From the NCBI GenBank assembly GCA_020633435.1, contig JACKDP010000001.1:1364001-1428000 (forward strand): a stretch of 64,000 nucleotides of DNA. The letters run 5' to 3'. The position numbers were made by a program, and so were the translations under genes. Source of the stretch: Myxococcales bacterium (GTDB lineage Bacteria > Myxococcota_A > Bradymonadia > UBA7976 > UBA1532). The notes under the pieces were generated by a model, which saw only the letters and a list, made by a program, of their open reading frames with translations, made no database searches and had not been told where the DNA came from. Of this stretch, positions 42,573 to 53,200 are shown in pieces (within the stretch, counting starts at the first letter, position 1; every line of letters starts with the position of its first letter).

Positions 42573-44750
42573 ATGGACAGCCAGAGCAAGTGCCCCTTCC
42601 ACGCCCACGCCACCCAGGGCACGCGGTCCAACCGCGACTGGTGGCCCAACCAGCTCAACCTGAAGATGCTGCACCAGAACCCGCCCGCCGGCCGCCCCAC
42701 GCGCCCGGGCTTCGACTACGCGGCCGAGTTCGCGAAGCTCGACTTCGCCGCGCTGAAGGCGGATCTGGCCGCCCTCATGACCGACTCCCAGGACTGGTGG
42801 CCGGCCGACTACGGCCACTACGGCCCCCTCTTCATCCGCATGGCGTGGCACAGCGCCGGCACCTACCGCACCGGTGATGGCCGGGGAGGCGCCGGCTCGG
42901 GCACCCAGCGCTTCGCGCCCCTGAACAGCTGGCCGGACAACGGCAACCTGGACAAGGCCCGCCGCCTGCTCTGGCCCATCAAGCAGAAGTACGGCCAGCG
43001 CATCTCGTGGGCCGACCTCATGATCCTCGCCGGCAACGTGGCCCTGGAGACCATGGGCTTCCAGACCTTCGGCTTCGGCGGCGGCCGCGAGGACGTGTGG
43101 GAGCCCGAGGAGGACATCTACTGGGGCTCCGAGGCCGAGTGGCTGGGCGACAAGCGCTACCAGGGCGACCGGGAGCTCGACAACCCGCTCGCGGCCGTCC
43201 AGATGGGCCTGATCTACGTCAACCCCGAGGGCCCCAACGGCAAGCCCGACCCGCTGGCCTCCGCCCGGGACATCCGCGAGACGTTCGCCCGGATGGCCAT
43301 GGACGACGAGGAGACCGTCGCCCTCGTGGCCGGCGGCCACACCTTCGGCAAGGCCCATGGCGCCGGCGACGCCGCCCAGGTGGGCCCCGAGCCGGAGGGC
43401 GCGACCATCGAGGAGCAGGGCCTCGGCTGGAAGAACAGCTTCGGCTCCGGCAAGGGCGTGCACACCATCACCAGCGGCCTGGAGGGCGCGTGGACGCCCA
43501 CGCCGATCCAGTGGGACAACAGCTACTTCGACACGCTCTTCGGCTATGAGTGGGAGCTGACCAAGAGCCCCGCCGGCGCCTGGCAGTGGACGCCCACCGA
43601 CCCGGCCGCCCGCACGACGGTGCCCGACGCCCACGACCCGAGCCAGCGCCACGCCCCGATGATGTCGACGGCCGACATGGCGCTGCGCGTCGATCCGGCC
43701 TACGAGGCCATCTCGCGGCGCTTCCACCAGCACCCCGAGCAGCTCGCCGACGCCTTCGCCCGGGCCTGGTTCAAGCTGACCCACCGCGACATGGGCCCCA
43801 TCACCCGGTACCTGGGCCCCGAGGTCCCCGCCGAGACGCTCATCTGGCAGGACCCCGTGCCCGCCGTGGATCACCCGCTGGTGGACGCGGCCGACGTGGC
43901 GGCGCTGAAGGCGATGATCGCCGCCAAGGGCCTGCCCGCGGCCGAGCTGGTGGCCACCGCGTGGGGCTCGGCCGCCACGTTCCGCGGCTCGGACAAGCGC
44001 GGCGGGGCCAACGGCGCCCGCATCCGGCTGGCCCCCCAGAAGGACTGGGCCGTCAACGAGCCCGCGCGGCTGGCCCGGGTGCTCGACGCCCTCGCCGGCG
44101 TGCAGGCCGCCTTCAACGGCGCGCAGCAGGGCGGCAAGGCCATCTCCCTCGCCGATCTCATCGTCCTCGCCGGCGGCGTGGGCGTCGAGCAGGCGGCGAA
44201 GGCGGCGGGCTTCGACGTCACGGTGCCCTTCACGCCGGGGCGGACGGACGCCAGCCAGGCGGACACCGACGTCGAGTCCTTCTCGGCCCTCGAGCCCTTC
44301 GCCGATGGCTTCCGCAACTACCAGAAGGCCGACGCCAGCGTGTCGGCGGAGGAGCTGCTCATCGACCGGGCCCAGCTCCTCACCCTGACGGCGCCCGAGA
44401 TGACCGTCCTGGTGGGCGGCCTGCGGGCCATCGGCGCCGGCGTGTCGACGGACGGCCAGCTCACCGACCGCCCGGGCACGCTCAGCAACGACTTCTTCGT
44501 GAACCTGCTCGACATGGGCACCGTGTGGTTCCCGAAGTCCGAGGCCGCCACCCGCTTCGATGGCCGGGATCGCAAGACCGGCAAGATCAAGTGGGCGGCC
44601 ACCCGCGCCGACCTCGTCTTCGGGGCCAACTCCCAGCTGCGCGCCCTCGCCGAGGTCTACGCCAGCGACGACGCCCGCGGGCAGCTCGTGGACGACTTCG
44701 TGGCCGCCTGGACCAAGGTCATGGAGCTGGATCGCTTCGATCTGGCCTGA
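42573..44750 (+). CDS. katG: Catalase-peroxidase KatG
   Basis: A 725-residue bifunctional heme enzyme of full length. The distal residues are R89, W92 and H93 (IRMAWHSAGTYR). The Trp-Tyr-Met adduct can be placed at W92, Y215 (GLIYVNPEGPNG) and M241 (ARMAMDDEE). The proximal heme ligand is H256 in GGHTFGKAHGAG. The C-terminal inactive duplicate domain is present. It removes hydrogen peroxide. The ATG at 42573 follows GGAGAG. It is divergent from the OxyR-type gene. Confidence 0.97.
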   Translation: MDSQSKCPFHAHATQGTRSNRDWWPNQLNLKMLHQNPPAGRPTRPGFDYAAEFAKLDFAALKADLAALMTDSQDWWPADYGHYGPLFIRMAWHSAGTYRTGDGRGGAGSGTQRFAPLNSWPDNGNLDKARRLLWPIKQKYGQRISWADLMILAGNVALETMGFQTFGFGGGREDVWEPEEDIYWGSEAEWLGDKRYQGDRELDNPLAAVQMGLIYVNPEGPNGKPDPLASARDIRETFARMAMDDEETVALVAGGHTFGKAHGAGDAAQVGPEPEGATIEEQGLGWKNSFGSGKGVHTITSGLEGAWTPTPIQWDNSYFDTLFGYEWELTKSPAGAWQWTPTDPAARTTVPDAHDPSQRHAPMMSTADMALRVDPAYEAISRRFHQHPEQLADAFARAWFKLTHRDMGPITRYLGPEVPAETLIWQDPVPAVDHPLVDAADVAALKAMIAAKGLPAAELVATAWGSAATFRGSDKRGGANGARIRLAPQKDWAVNEPARLARVLDALAGVQAAFNGAQQGGKAISLADLIVLAGGVGVEQAAKAAGFDVTVPFTPGRTDASQADTDVESFSALEPFADGFRNYQKADASVSAEELLIDRAQLLTLTAPEMTVLVGGLRAIGAGVSTDGQLTDRPGTLSNDFFVNLLDMGTVWFPKSEAATRFDGRDRKTGKIKWAATRADLVFGANSQLRALAEVYASDDARGQLVDDFVAAWTKVMELDRFDLA

Positions 44751-44759
44751 GCCCGCCGC

Positions 44760-44799
44760 TTGACACCGCGCCCGCCTCCGATACCCTCCCCCAGGTATC
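44760..44799 (+). promoter_or_regulatory. Promoter and operator of the CsoR-type gene
   Basis: TTGACA at 44760-44765 and TACCCT at 44782-44787 (16-base spacer) form a promoter. GATACC (44780-44785) and GGTATC (44794-44799) make a dyad around CTCCCCCA that covers the -10 box. G/C-tract-centred dyads of this form are typical of CsoR/FrmR/RcnR operators, so repression of its own promoter is likely. Confidence 0.65.
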
Positions 44800-44833
44800 T
44801 GCCGGCGCCCACGGGGCGCCCAGGAGGCCCCCC

Positions 44834-45112
44834 GTGGTGAGCCCCGCCATCAAGGACGACGTCGACGCCCGCCTCAAGCGCGTGGCCGGCCAGGTGGCCG
44901 GCATCCAGCGCATGGTGGACGACGGCCGCTACTGCGTGGACGTCCTCGTCCAGATCGCCGCCGCCCGCGCCGCCCTGGCCAAGGTGGGCAAGGTGCTGCT
45001 GGAGTCCCACATCCAGACGTGCGTTGCAGACGCTTTCACCAGTGATGACGAGGAGATACGGGCCGAGCGCATCGCCGAGCTGGTGCGCATCTTCGAGAAG
45101 AACAGCGCCTGA
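44834..45112 (+). CDS. CsoR/FrmR-family metal- or aldehyde-sensing repressor
   Basis: A 92-residue all-helical repressor. KDDVDARLKRVAGQVAGIQRMVDDGRYC supplies the first Cys and LESHIQTCVADAF the His and second Cys, giving the C-H-C pattern of CsoR copper sensors. A formaldehyde-sensing FrmR role is not excluded. The start is GTG 44834, six bases after AGGAGG; GTG 44837 also fits. There is no adjacent copper pump gene; the upstream gene is katG and the downstream convergent gene is a permease. Confidence 0.88.
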   Translation: MVSPAIKDDVDARLKRVAGQVAGIQRMVDDGRYCVDVLVQIAAARAALAKVGKVLLESHIQTCVADAFTSDDEEIRAERIAELVRIFEKNSA

Positions 45113-45116
45113 ACGC

Positions 45117-46388
45117 TCAGGCCGCCTGCCGGCGCATCACCGCCCGGACCCCCAGCCCCACGACCACCAGCCCCAGGCCGGCCAGCCCGACCGGCAGCTC
45201 GACGAAGGCGGCCAGGCCGAAGCAGGCGACGAGCCCCGCCGCGGCGATGGCGCGCGGAAAGCGCCGGTCGACCGCCGGCAGCCGGAGCGCGGCGACGTGG
45301 GTGAGCCCGTAGTAGACCAGCACCGTGAAGGCGCTGAACGACCACGTCGTGCGGATGTCCCCGAGCAGGACGAGCCCGGCGATGACCGCCCCGATGGCCC
45401 AGACCGCCCGGCGCGGGCTGCCGGCCTCGACGTGGGCCAGGGGCGCGGGCATCTCGCGGCGCTGGGCCATGGCGAAGAGCACCCGGCTGAGGCCCAGCAG
45501 CAGGTTGAGCAGCACGCCGGCCATGGCGGTGACGGCGCCGGCCGCCACCAGCCACGCCACCTGGGGGTGCCGGAAGGCGCGGGCGACGAGCTCCAGCGGG
45601 GCGGCGGCCTGCCGCGTCGCCGCGGCGAAGGCGTCGGGGCCCACGACCGCGACGGCCGTGGCCGCCACCGCGACGTACAGCACCATGGACAGGGCGAGCG
45701 TCGCGAGGATGGCCCGCGGGATGGTGCGCGCCGGCGCGCGGACCTCCTCCCCCAGCGTCGCGATGCGCCCGTAGCCGGTGTAGGCCACGAACATCAGGGC
45801 GGTGGCCTGCAGCAGGGCCGGGGTCGAGGCCGCCTCGCCGGCGAGCACCCGGGCCACCGCGTCGCCGGCGTCCACGCTCAGCCACCCCCCGACGACGAAC
45901 GCGCCCAGCGCCGCGAGGGTGAGCGAGACGATGGCCACGTTCACCCGGTTGGAGCGCCGCAGGCCGCCCGCCACGAGGGCCGTCAGCGCGACGACGAGGG
46001 CGAGCGCCACCCCGATCCGCGCCGCGCGCCCATCCGGCAGGCCGAGGCCGTGCAGCAGGTAGCCCGCGCAGCCCAGGGCCGCCGTGGCCGCCGACGCGCT
46101 CTTCGCCGCCAGGAACATCCAGCCCGCCGTGAAGCCGGCCAGGGGGTGCACGTAGCGGTGGCCGTAGGCGTAGGTGCCGCCGCTGACCGGGTGCGCGGCG
46201 GCGAGCTGGGCGCTGGAGAGGCCGTTGGCGGTGGCCACGAGGGCCGCCAGCGCCACCGCCCAGACGATGCCCCCGCCCGCCACGCCCGTGGCCAGGCCCA
46301 GGCTGACGAACACCCCCGTGCCCAGGATGGAGCCGAGGCCCATCCACACGGCGCCCCACAGGCCGACGACCCGGGCGAGGCCCGTCAT
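45117..46388 (-). CDS. APC-superfamily amino acid permease
   Basis: A 423-residue protein with about 12 predicted membrane helices. The first helix has the APC signature GLGSILGTGVFVSLG, and the second includes GGTYAYGHRYVHPLAGFTAGW. A TGYGRIATLGEEVRAPARTIPRAI segment matches the family motif between helices 6 and 7. The substrate is probably an amino acid or related amine. It is convergent with the CsoR gene, four bases apart. Confidence 0.85.
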   Translation of the reverse strand: MTGLARVVGLWGAVWMGLGSILGTGVFVSLGLATGVAGGGIVWAVALAALVATANGLSSAQLAAAHPVSGGTYAYGHRYVHPLAGFTAGWMFLAAKSASAATAALGCAGYLLHGLGLPDGRAARIGVALALVVALTALVAGGLRRSNRVNVAIVSLTLAALGAFVVGGWLSVDAGDAVARVLAGEAASTPALLQATALMFVAYTGYGRIATLGEEVRAPARTIPRAILATLALSMVLYVAVAATAVAVVGPDAFAAATRQAAAPLELVARAFRHPQVAWLVAAGAVTAMAGVLLNLLLGLSRVLFAMAQRREMPAPLAHVEAGSPRRAVWAIGAVIAGLVLLGDIRTTWSFSAFTVLVYYGLTHVAALRLPAVDRRFPRAIAAAGLVACFGLAAFVELPVGLAGLGLVVVGLGVRAVMRRQAA

Positions 46389-46443
46389 GGCGTCCCCCCT
46401 GCCCTCGCAACCACCTGGAATGAAAGCAAGATCCGGCCGGTCG

Positions 46444-47634
46444 TCAGGCCGCCGGGATGAGGAGCCGGAACGTCGTCCCCGCCCCTACCGCCGACTCCAC
46501 CTCGACGCGGCCGCGCAGCCCGTTCGTGATCAGGTTGCGCACGATGGCCAGCCCCAGCCCCGTCCCCCCGCGCTCCCGGGCCGTCGTGAAGAACGGCCGG
46601 AAGATCTCGCGCAGGTGCTCGGCGGGGATGCCGCGGCCCTGGTCGGTGACGGTGATCGAGAAGTCGTCGCCGGCGCGAGCCAGCCCCACCTCCACCCCGC
46701 CCACGCCCTCGGGGTAGGCGTGGCGCTCGGCGTTGAAGAGCAGGTTGGTGAGCACCTGGGTGAGCTGCCCCGGATCCCCGCGCCACCGCCGCTCGCCGGG
46801 GGCCAGCCGATCGTCGACGGCGACCACCAGCCGCGACTGGCGCGAGTGCAGGCGGAAGACCTCGAGCACGCCCGCGATCACCTCGGGCAGGTCCAGATCC
46901 TCGACCTGCTCGGCGAAGTGATCCACCGAGGTGCGCTTCAGCGTCTCCACCAGGTGGTGCGCGCGGGCGAGGCTGCGCTGGATGAGCTGGGAGGCCTCGA
47001 CCATGTCGTCGACGGCCTCGCTGGCCTCCAGGTGGCCCGCCACGGCCGCGCGCACCTCGGGCTCCTCCAGCCGCGCCTCCAGGATGGACGCCCCGGTGCG
47101 GGCCACGCCGAGGGGCGTGTTGATCTCGTGGGCGAGGCCCGCCAGCATCTCGGCGGCCACGCGGTGGCGCTCGGCCAGCATCTCGGCCTCGGCGGTGCGC
47201 CGGCGGATCTCCTCGTCCAGCACCCGGTCGCTGGTGCGGCGCACGCGCTCGACGAGCACGGCCAGCACCGCCTGGAAGACGGCCCCCGAGTGGGCCGAGG
47301 CCAGCAGCTCCAGGAAGGCGTCGCGCTCCAGCACGAACACATCCGCGTCCGTGTCGGTGTGCACGCTGGCCGAGCGCGGCAGGCCGTCGAAGAGCGCGAA
47401 CTCGCCGAAGATCTCCCCGGGACCGAGGCTGGCCACCTCGACGTCGGCCCCCTTCGTCACGCGCAGGGTGCCCGCGAGGACGACGAACATGCTCGTCGCC
47501 GTGGCCCCCTCGGCGCAGACCAGGGCGCCGGCGGTGTAGGCGCGCCGCTCCCCGGCGTCGGCGAGGGATCGGCGCAGATCGTCGGGCAGGGCGGCGAAGA
47601 GGGGGACGGCCCCGAGGGCGTCGGCGAGCAGCAT
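46444..47634 (-). CDS. Histidine kinase with N-terminal cyclic-nucleotide-binding domain
   Basis: A 396-residue cytoplasmic sensor kinase. Residues about 8-125 form a cNMP-binding (CRP-like) domain with LGPGEIFGEFALFDGLPRSAS. A coiled linker leads to the H-box LAHEINTPLG, then the ATPase with N-box LLFNAERHAY, G1 DQGRGIP and G2 GGTGLGLAI. No membrane segment is present. The phosphate acceptor is the His of AHEINTP. The ATG at 47634 follows GGGAGGAC. It is divergent from the lipid-synthesis genes by 156 bases, and a response regulator flanks the other end of that cluster. Confidence 0.88.
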   Translation of the reverse strand: MLLADALGAVPLFAALPDDLRRSLADAGERRAYTAGALVCAEGATATSMFVVLAGTLRVTKGADVEVASLGPGEIFGEFALFDGLPRSASVHTDTDADVFVLERDAFLELLASAHSGAVFQAVLAVLVERVRRTSDRVLDEEIRRRTAEAEMLAERHRVAAEMLAGLAHEINTPLGVARTGASILEARLEEPEVRAAVAGHLEASEAVDDMVEASQLIQRSLARAHHLVETLKRTSVDHFAEQVEDLDLPEVIAGVLEVFRLHSRQSRLVVAVDDRLAPGERRWRGDPGQLTQVLTNLLFNAERHAYPEGVGGVEVGLARAGDDFSITVTDQGRGIPAEHLREIFRPFFTTARERGGTGLGLAIVRNLITNGLRGRVEVESAVGAGTTFRLLIPAA

Positions 47635-47715
47635 GGTGTCCTCCCGGTCGAGGGGCCCGAATGCCACGGCCGCAGGGCGCAAGCAATACTTCTGTCGGCG
47701 ACGCGCGGTCGACCC

Positions 47716-47744
47716 TTGAGAAGCCCGCCCAAGTCCCCTAGCGT
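47716..47744 (+). promoter_or_regulatory. Candidate promoter of the lipid-synthesis operon
   Basis: TTGAGA (47716-47721) and TAGCGT (47739-47744) are separated by 17 bases and lie 46 bases upstream of the first gene. The -10 match is moderate. No other promoter-like pair stands out in the gap to the kinase gene. Confidence 0.35.
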
Positions 47745-47790
47745 CGGGGTCGACACAGCCCCCACCGGCCCTGGCTCGCGGAGCACGCGT

Positions 47791-50253
47791 ATGTCCCGAC
47801 CCGCCCGACCGTCCACCATCGACATCCTCGACCAGATGGCCGTGGACTTCATCCGCCGGGATCTGGCGGCGCACTACACCGATGACACCGCGCTCGATGG
47901 CCGCATCATCTCGCTGCACGGCCGGGAGCTGGTGAACTTCGGCTCGTGCAGCTACATGGGCTTCGAGGCCCACCCGGCCCTGGCGCGCGGCGCGGCGGAG
48001 GCGGCCGCGAAGTACGGCACCCAGTTCTCCTCGTCGCGGGCCTTCGTGTCGCTGGGTCTGTACGCCCCCCTCGAAGAGATGCTGGGGCAGATCTTCCACA
48101 AGCCGCTGCTGGTGTCGGCGTCGACGACGCTCGGGCACATGGCGGCGCTGCCCGTGCTGGTGCGCGACGAGGACGCCGTCATCCTCGATCTGCAGGTGCA
48201 CCACAGCGTGCAGACCGCCGCGCAGCTCCTCAAGGCGCGGGGCGTGCCGCTGCACATCATCCGCCACAACGACATGGATCAGCTCGAGGCGAAGATCCGC
48301 CACCTGCAGAACCGGCACCGCCGCATCTGGTACATGGCCGACGGGGTCTACTCCATGTTCGGCGACGTGGCCCCGATGGACCGCCTCACCGATTTGATGA
48401 ATCGTTACGAGGGGTTCTACACCTACATCGATGACGCCCATGGCATGAGCTGGGCGGGCGAGAAGGGCTGCGGGGTCGTGCGCAGCAGCGGCCCGCACCA
48501 CGACAAGCTCGTGCTCATCGTCTCGCTGAACAAGGCCTTCGCGTCGGCCGGCGGCTGCATCGTCTTCCCCAACGAAGAGATGCGGAACCTCGTGCGCAAC
48601 ACGGGCGGCACGATGATCTTCTGCGGCCCCATCCAGCCGCCCATGCTCGGGGCGGCGCTGGCCTCGGCGCAGCTGCACCTCAGCCCCGAGATGCCGGCCA
48701 TGCAGGCCCAGCTCCTCGATCTGGTGGATCACTGCAACCAGCGCCTCGACGAGCTCGGCCTGCCCCAGTACCAGGTGACCCGCAGCCCGCTCTTCTTCAT
48801 CCCGACGGGCCTGCCGCGCATCGTCGGCAACCTGGTGCACCGCATCCTCGATGACGGCTTCTACGTGAACATGGCGACGTTCCCGGCCACCCCCATGCGC
48901 CAGGGGGGCCTGCGCTTCATGATCAACCGCAACGTCACCAAGGACGACATCGACGCCCTGCTCGACCGGGTGGCCCACCACTACCCGCTGGCCCTGGCCG
49001 AGGAGGGCAGCTCGCCGCGGGCGGTGGCGCAGGCCTTCAAGCTCGACGACGCCGAGGTGCACACCCTCGTCCTCACCGAGGAGGACCGCGGCGACGTCCC
49101 GGCGGCGCCGACGCTGCAGGTGGAGCGCTTCGGCAGCATCGACGACATCGACGCGGCGCTCTGGGACTCGCTCTTCGCGGGCCGCGGCAACTTCAGCCAC
49201 GCCGGGCTGCAGCTCCTGGAGCAGGTCTTCACCCAGGGCGAGCTGCCCGAGGATCAGTGGGCGTTCGACTATGTGTTCGTGCGCGACGCCGCCGGCGCCC
49301 TCGTCCTGGCCACGTTCTTCACCACCGCGCTCGTGAAGGACGACATGGCCTCCGAGGGGCGAATCTCCATGCAGATCGAGAAGATGCGGGAGAGCGACCC
49401 CTACCTGCTGACGTCAAAGGCGGTGATGCTGGGCTGCCTCATCTCGAAGGGCGAGCACCTGTACCTCGACCGGGATCACGGCGAGTGGAAGTCGGCCGTC
49501 GACGCGCTGCTGGTCGAGATGGGCAAGGTGCGCGAGGCCGCCGGGGCCAACCAGCTCATCCTGCGCGAGTTCTACGCCGACGCCGACGAGCCGCTGCGCC
49601 AGCACATGCTCGACCAGGGCTTCGTGGAGCTGCCGCTGGGCAACAGCCTGCAAGTGCGCGACCTCACCTGGCCCGACCACGAGACGTGGCTGGCGAGCCT
49701 GGGCAGCAAGTACCGCCACAACGTCCGCAAGGAGATCCTGGCGTTCGAGGATCAGTTCGAGATCAGCTTCGACGACCCCTGGACGGACCAGGAGATCGCC
49801 GACTGCTATGCGCTGTATGAGCAGGTCTTCGAGCGCAGCTTCGATCTCAACGTGTTCAAGCTGCCCCTGAGCTTCTTCGCGGCCATGTGCGCCCACCCCG
49901 ACTACGAGGTGATGCGGCTGTACCTGCTCGATGATCCGCGGCCACCGTTCGAGCGCACCCCCGTGGCGGTGATGTTCAGCTTCGTGGGCAACGGCATCTA
50001 CTCGGCGCTCATCATCGGGCTCGACTCGACGTTCCAGCGCAGCCACAACACCTACAAGCAGGCCCTCTACCAGACGGTGCAGCGCGCCCGGCAGGTGGGG
50101 GCGAACGTCCTGGATCTGGCCTACACGGCCGAGCTCGAGAAGAAGAAGGTGGGCGCCCGGCCCTACCCCACGTCGGCCTTCGTGCAGACCGAGGACTTCT
50201 ACAACCACACGATCATCGAGTCCATGACGCTCGAGGGGAGCTACCCGTCGTGA
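47791..50253 (+). CDS. Serine-palmitoyltransferase-like aminoketone synthase fused to BioF2-type GNAT domain
   Basis: An 820-residue fusion. Residues about 1-410 are an alpha-oxoamine synthase (SPT/AONS/KBL family). They contain GSCSYMGFEAHP, YIDDAHGMSWAGEKG and the PLP lysine in VSLNKAFASAGG. The reaction is decarboxylative condensation of an amino acid with an acyl thioester. Residues about 445-820 are a GNAT-like acyltransferase of the BioF2/CelD type (LGSKYRHNVRKEI, VMFSFVGNGIYSALIIGLD, TAELEKKKVGARPYP), which could acylate the new amine. It starts at ATG 47791 behind GCGGAGC. The next gene overlaps by four bases (GTGA). The likely product is an N-acyl aminoketone or sphingoid-like lipid; exact substrates are unknown. 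Confidence 0.88.
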   Translation: MSRPARPSTIDILDQMAVDFIRRDLAAHYTDDTALDGRIISLHGRELVNFGSCSYMGFEAHPALARGAAEAAAKYGTQFSSSRAFVSLGLYAPLEEMLGQIFHKPLLVSASTTLGHMAALPVLVRDEDAVILDLQVHHSVQTAAQLLKARGVPLHIIRHNDMDQLEAKIRHLQNRHRRIWYMADGVYSMFGDVAPMDRLTDLMNRYEGFYTYIDDAHGMSWAGEKGCGVVRSSGPHHDKLVLIVSLNKAFASAGGCIVFPNEEMRNLVRNTGGTMIFCGPIQPPMLGAALASAQLHLSPEMPAMQAQLLDLVDHCNQRLDELGLPQYQVTRSPLFFIPTGLPRIVGNLVHRILDDGFYVNMATFPATPMRQGGLRFMINRNVTKDDIDALLDRVAHHYPLALAEEGSSPRAVAQAFKLDDAEVHTLVLTEEDRGDVPAAPTLQVERFGSIDDIDAALWDSLFAGRGNFSHAGLQLLEQVFTQGELPEDQWAFDYVFVRDAAGALVLATFFTTALVKDDMASEGRISMQIEKMRESDPYLLTSKAVMLGCLISKGEHLYLDRDHGEWKSAVDALLVEMGKVREAAGANQLILREFYADADEPLRQHMLDQGFVELPLGNSLQVRDLTWPDHETWLASLGSKYRHNVRKEILAFEDQFEISFDDPWTDQEIADCYALYEQVFERSFDLNVFKLPLSFFAAMCAHPDYEVMRLYLLDDPRPPFERTPVAVMFSFVGNGIYSALIIGLDSTFQRSHNTYKQALYQTVQRARQVGANVLDLAYTAELEKKKVGARPYPTSAFVQTEDFYNHTIIESMTLEGSYPS

Positions 50254-53200
50254 ACGCCCCGCAGAACCTCGTGGACGCCGTGCGCGCCGCGGCCCGGCAC
50301 CGCCCCGACAAGCGCGCCCTGACCTACCTCGAAGACGGGGAGCGCGAGACGGGCAGCCTGACCTATGGCGAGCTGGATCGCGCGGCCCGGGCGCTGGGCG
50401 CCCGCCTGCAGGCCGAGGGCCTCGCCGGCCAGCGCGTGCTGCTCATCTTCGAGCCGGGGCTCGACTTCGCCCAGGCGTTCCTGGGGAGCCTCTACGCGGG
50501 CGCCGTCCCCATCCCCGCCTACCCCCCCGAGCCCCATCGGCTGACCCACACGATGGCGCGGCTCGAGGCCATCATCGCCGACGCCCAGGCGACCGCCGTC
50601 ATCACGTCGAAGCTCGTCCAGGGCTTCGCCGGCGCCATCGTGGGCCAGCGGGCCGACAGCGCCCTGGCGCGCCTGAAGTGGCTGTCGATGGCGGACGCCA
50701 CCGCCTTCGGCCCCGACGACTGGGCCGCCCGCAGCCCCGCGCCGACGGATCTGGCCTTCCTGCAGTACACCTCGGGCTCCACCTCATCGCCCAAGGGGGT
50801 GATGATCACCCACGGCAGCCTCTGGGCGAACATCGCCATGTTCCAGGACGCCTACGGCTCGTCGCCGGACTCGGTGCTGGTGAGCTGGCTGCCGCTCTAC
50901 CACGACATGGGCCTCATCGGGACGCTGCTGCACCCCCTCGCCCTGGGGGCCGAGGGCTGGCTCATGCCGCCCTACACGTTCCTCAAGAAGCCCGGCCGCT
51001 GGCTGCAGCTCATGGCGCGGGTGAGGGGCACCATCTCGGCGGCCCCCAACTTCGCCTTCGAGCTGGCGGCCCGGAAGATGACCGACGAGGAGCGCGCCGC
51101 CCTCGATCTGAGCGCCGTCCGGGCCCTCGCCAACGGGGCCGAGCCCGTCCGCCACGAGACCATCGAACGCTTCCTGCGCGCCTTCGCGCCCGCGGGCCTG
51201 CGCCCCGACGCCGTCGCCCCCTCCTACGGCATGGCCGAGGTGGGCCTGATCATCTCGAGCCCCACCGTCGAGCGGCGCACGGCGTCGACGCCCATCTCTC
51301 GCGCGGCCCTCGCCCGCCACCGCATCGAGGCCCCGACGGATCCCGATGACACCCTCCACAGCGTGAGCTGCGGTGTGCCCTGGGGCGGCAGCACCATCGA
51401 GATCGTGCACCCCGAGAGCCACCGCCGCGCCGGCCCCGGCGAGGTGGGCGAGATCTGGGTGACCGGCGGGCACGTGGCCGCTGGCTACTGGGGCCGCGAC
51501 GCCCAGACGGCCGAGGCCTTCCAGGCCCGCATCGCGGGCGATGAGGCGGCCGGCCCGTTCCTGCGCACCGGCGATCTGGGCTTCGTCGTCGACGGCGAGG
51601 TGCACGTCACCGGCCGCCGCAAGGACCTGCTCATCATCCGCGGCCGCAACCTGTACCCGCAGGATCTCGAGCTGACGATGGATGGCGTGCGCGCCGACCA
51701 CCCCGAAATCCGCCCCGGCTGCGCGGCGGCCATCTCCGTCGACCAGGACGGGGAGGAACGCCTCGTTCTCATTCAGGAAATCGACCCGAAGCAGAACCCG
51801 GCCCACGACGCCGCGGCGGTCATGTCGGCCCTGCGGGACGCCGTCCTGCGCGACCACGAGGTGCGCGCAGAGAGCGTGGTGCTGCTGGCCAAGGGCACGC
51901 TCCCGAAGACGTCGAGCGGCAAGGTGATGCGCTTCGCGTGCAAGCGCGCCTTCCTCAGCGGCTTCGAGTCGGGGGGGCTGAAGGTCCTGGCCCGGGACGA
52001 CCGCGCCGAGGAGCGCCCGGCCGTGGATCGGGCGGCCAGCGCGGCCGCCGCCGAGGCCGCCCTGGCCTGGCTGCGCGGCTACGCGGCGCGCCACCAGGAG
52101 GCCGCCGACGGGAGCCTGCCCGCCCACGTCGTGCTCGCCCTGGGCAACCAGGGCCTCCTGGGGCTGCAGGTCCCGCGCGATCAGGGCGGGCTGGGCCTGA
52201 CCCACGCCGACGCCGCCCGGGTGCTGCAGCAGGCCGGCGCCATCGACCTGGGGCTGGCCCGCCTGCTCCAGGCCCAGAACGGCCTGGGCATCGCGCCCCT
52301 GCTGCGCCACGGCAGCGAGGCCCAGCGCGACGCGCTGCTGCCGGCCCTCGCCCGCGGCCGCGCCCTGGCCACCCTCGCCCTGGGCGAGGCCGGGGGGACG
52401 CACGACGCCGCCCTGCAGGCGCGCCTCGCCGATGGCCAGCTCCAGGGCGAGAAGGTCGGGGTGCCCCTCGCCCCGGCGGCGACCTGGATCCACGCCATCG
52501 TGCGCGACGGCCAGGGCTTCTCGGCCGTGATCGTGCCCACCGAGGCCGCCCGCGTGACGGCGGGCACGGCCTCCCTGGGGGCCCGCAGCGTGGCCACCGG
52601 CACCGTCCACCTGGACGGGGTGGCCAGCGGGGCCGATGACGTGCTCGGCGCGCCCGGCGCGGGCCAGGCCGTGGCCGCCGACGCGCTGGGCGTCGCCCGG
52701 CTCTTCCTGGCGGCGGCGTCCCTGGGCGCCAGCCAGCGCGCCCTGCAGCTCATGCTGCGGTTCGCCGGCCGCCGCGCCATCGACGGGGGCTGGCTGCTCG
52801 ATCACCCCGTCACCCTGGAGGGCATGCACCAGTCGGTGCACGACGCCACCGCCCTCGAGGCCCTGGTGGGCGTCGTCGCCGCGCGGCTCGACGCGGGCGA
52901 GCCGGTGCCGGCCGAGGTGCTGGCGGCGGTGAAGGTGGCGGGGGCGGAGGCCGCGTGGCAGGCCGCCGACCGCCTGGTGCAGATCCTGGGCGGCCGCGGG
53001 CTGGTGGAGGCCAACCAGGCCCCTCGCCTGCTGCGCGACGCCCGCGCGCTGCGCGTCATCGAGGGGCCCACCGAGGCGCTCTGCAGCCAGATCGGCCGCG
53101 CCCTCATCGAGGCGCCCGCGCCGCTGCTGGCGTTCCTGTCCGAGGGCCTCGGGGTGCCCGAGATCGCGGGCCGCGTCCGCAGCGCGCTGGCGGGGCTCCA

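Noticed and set aside
42573..44750. Loss of the KatG Met-Tyr-Trp adduct
   Set aside because: An apparent missing Met near EEQGLGW was a misalignment; the adduct Met is present at ARMAMDDEE.
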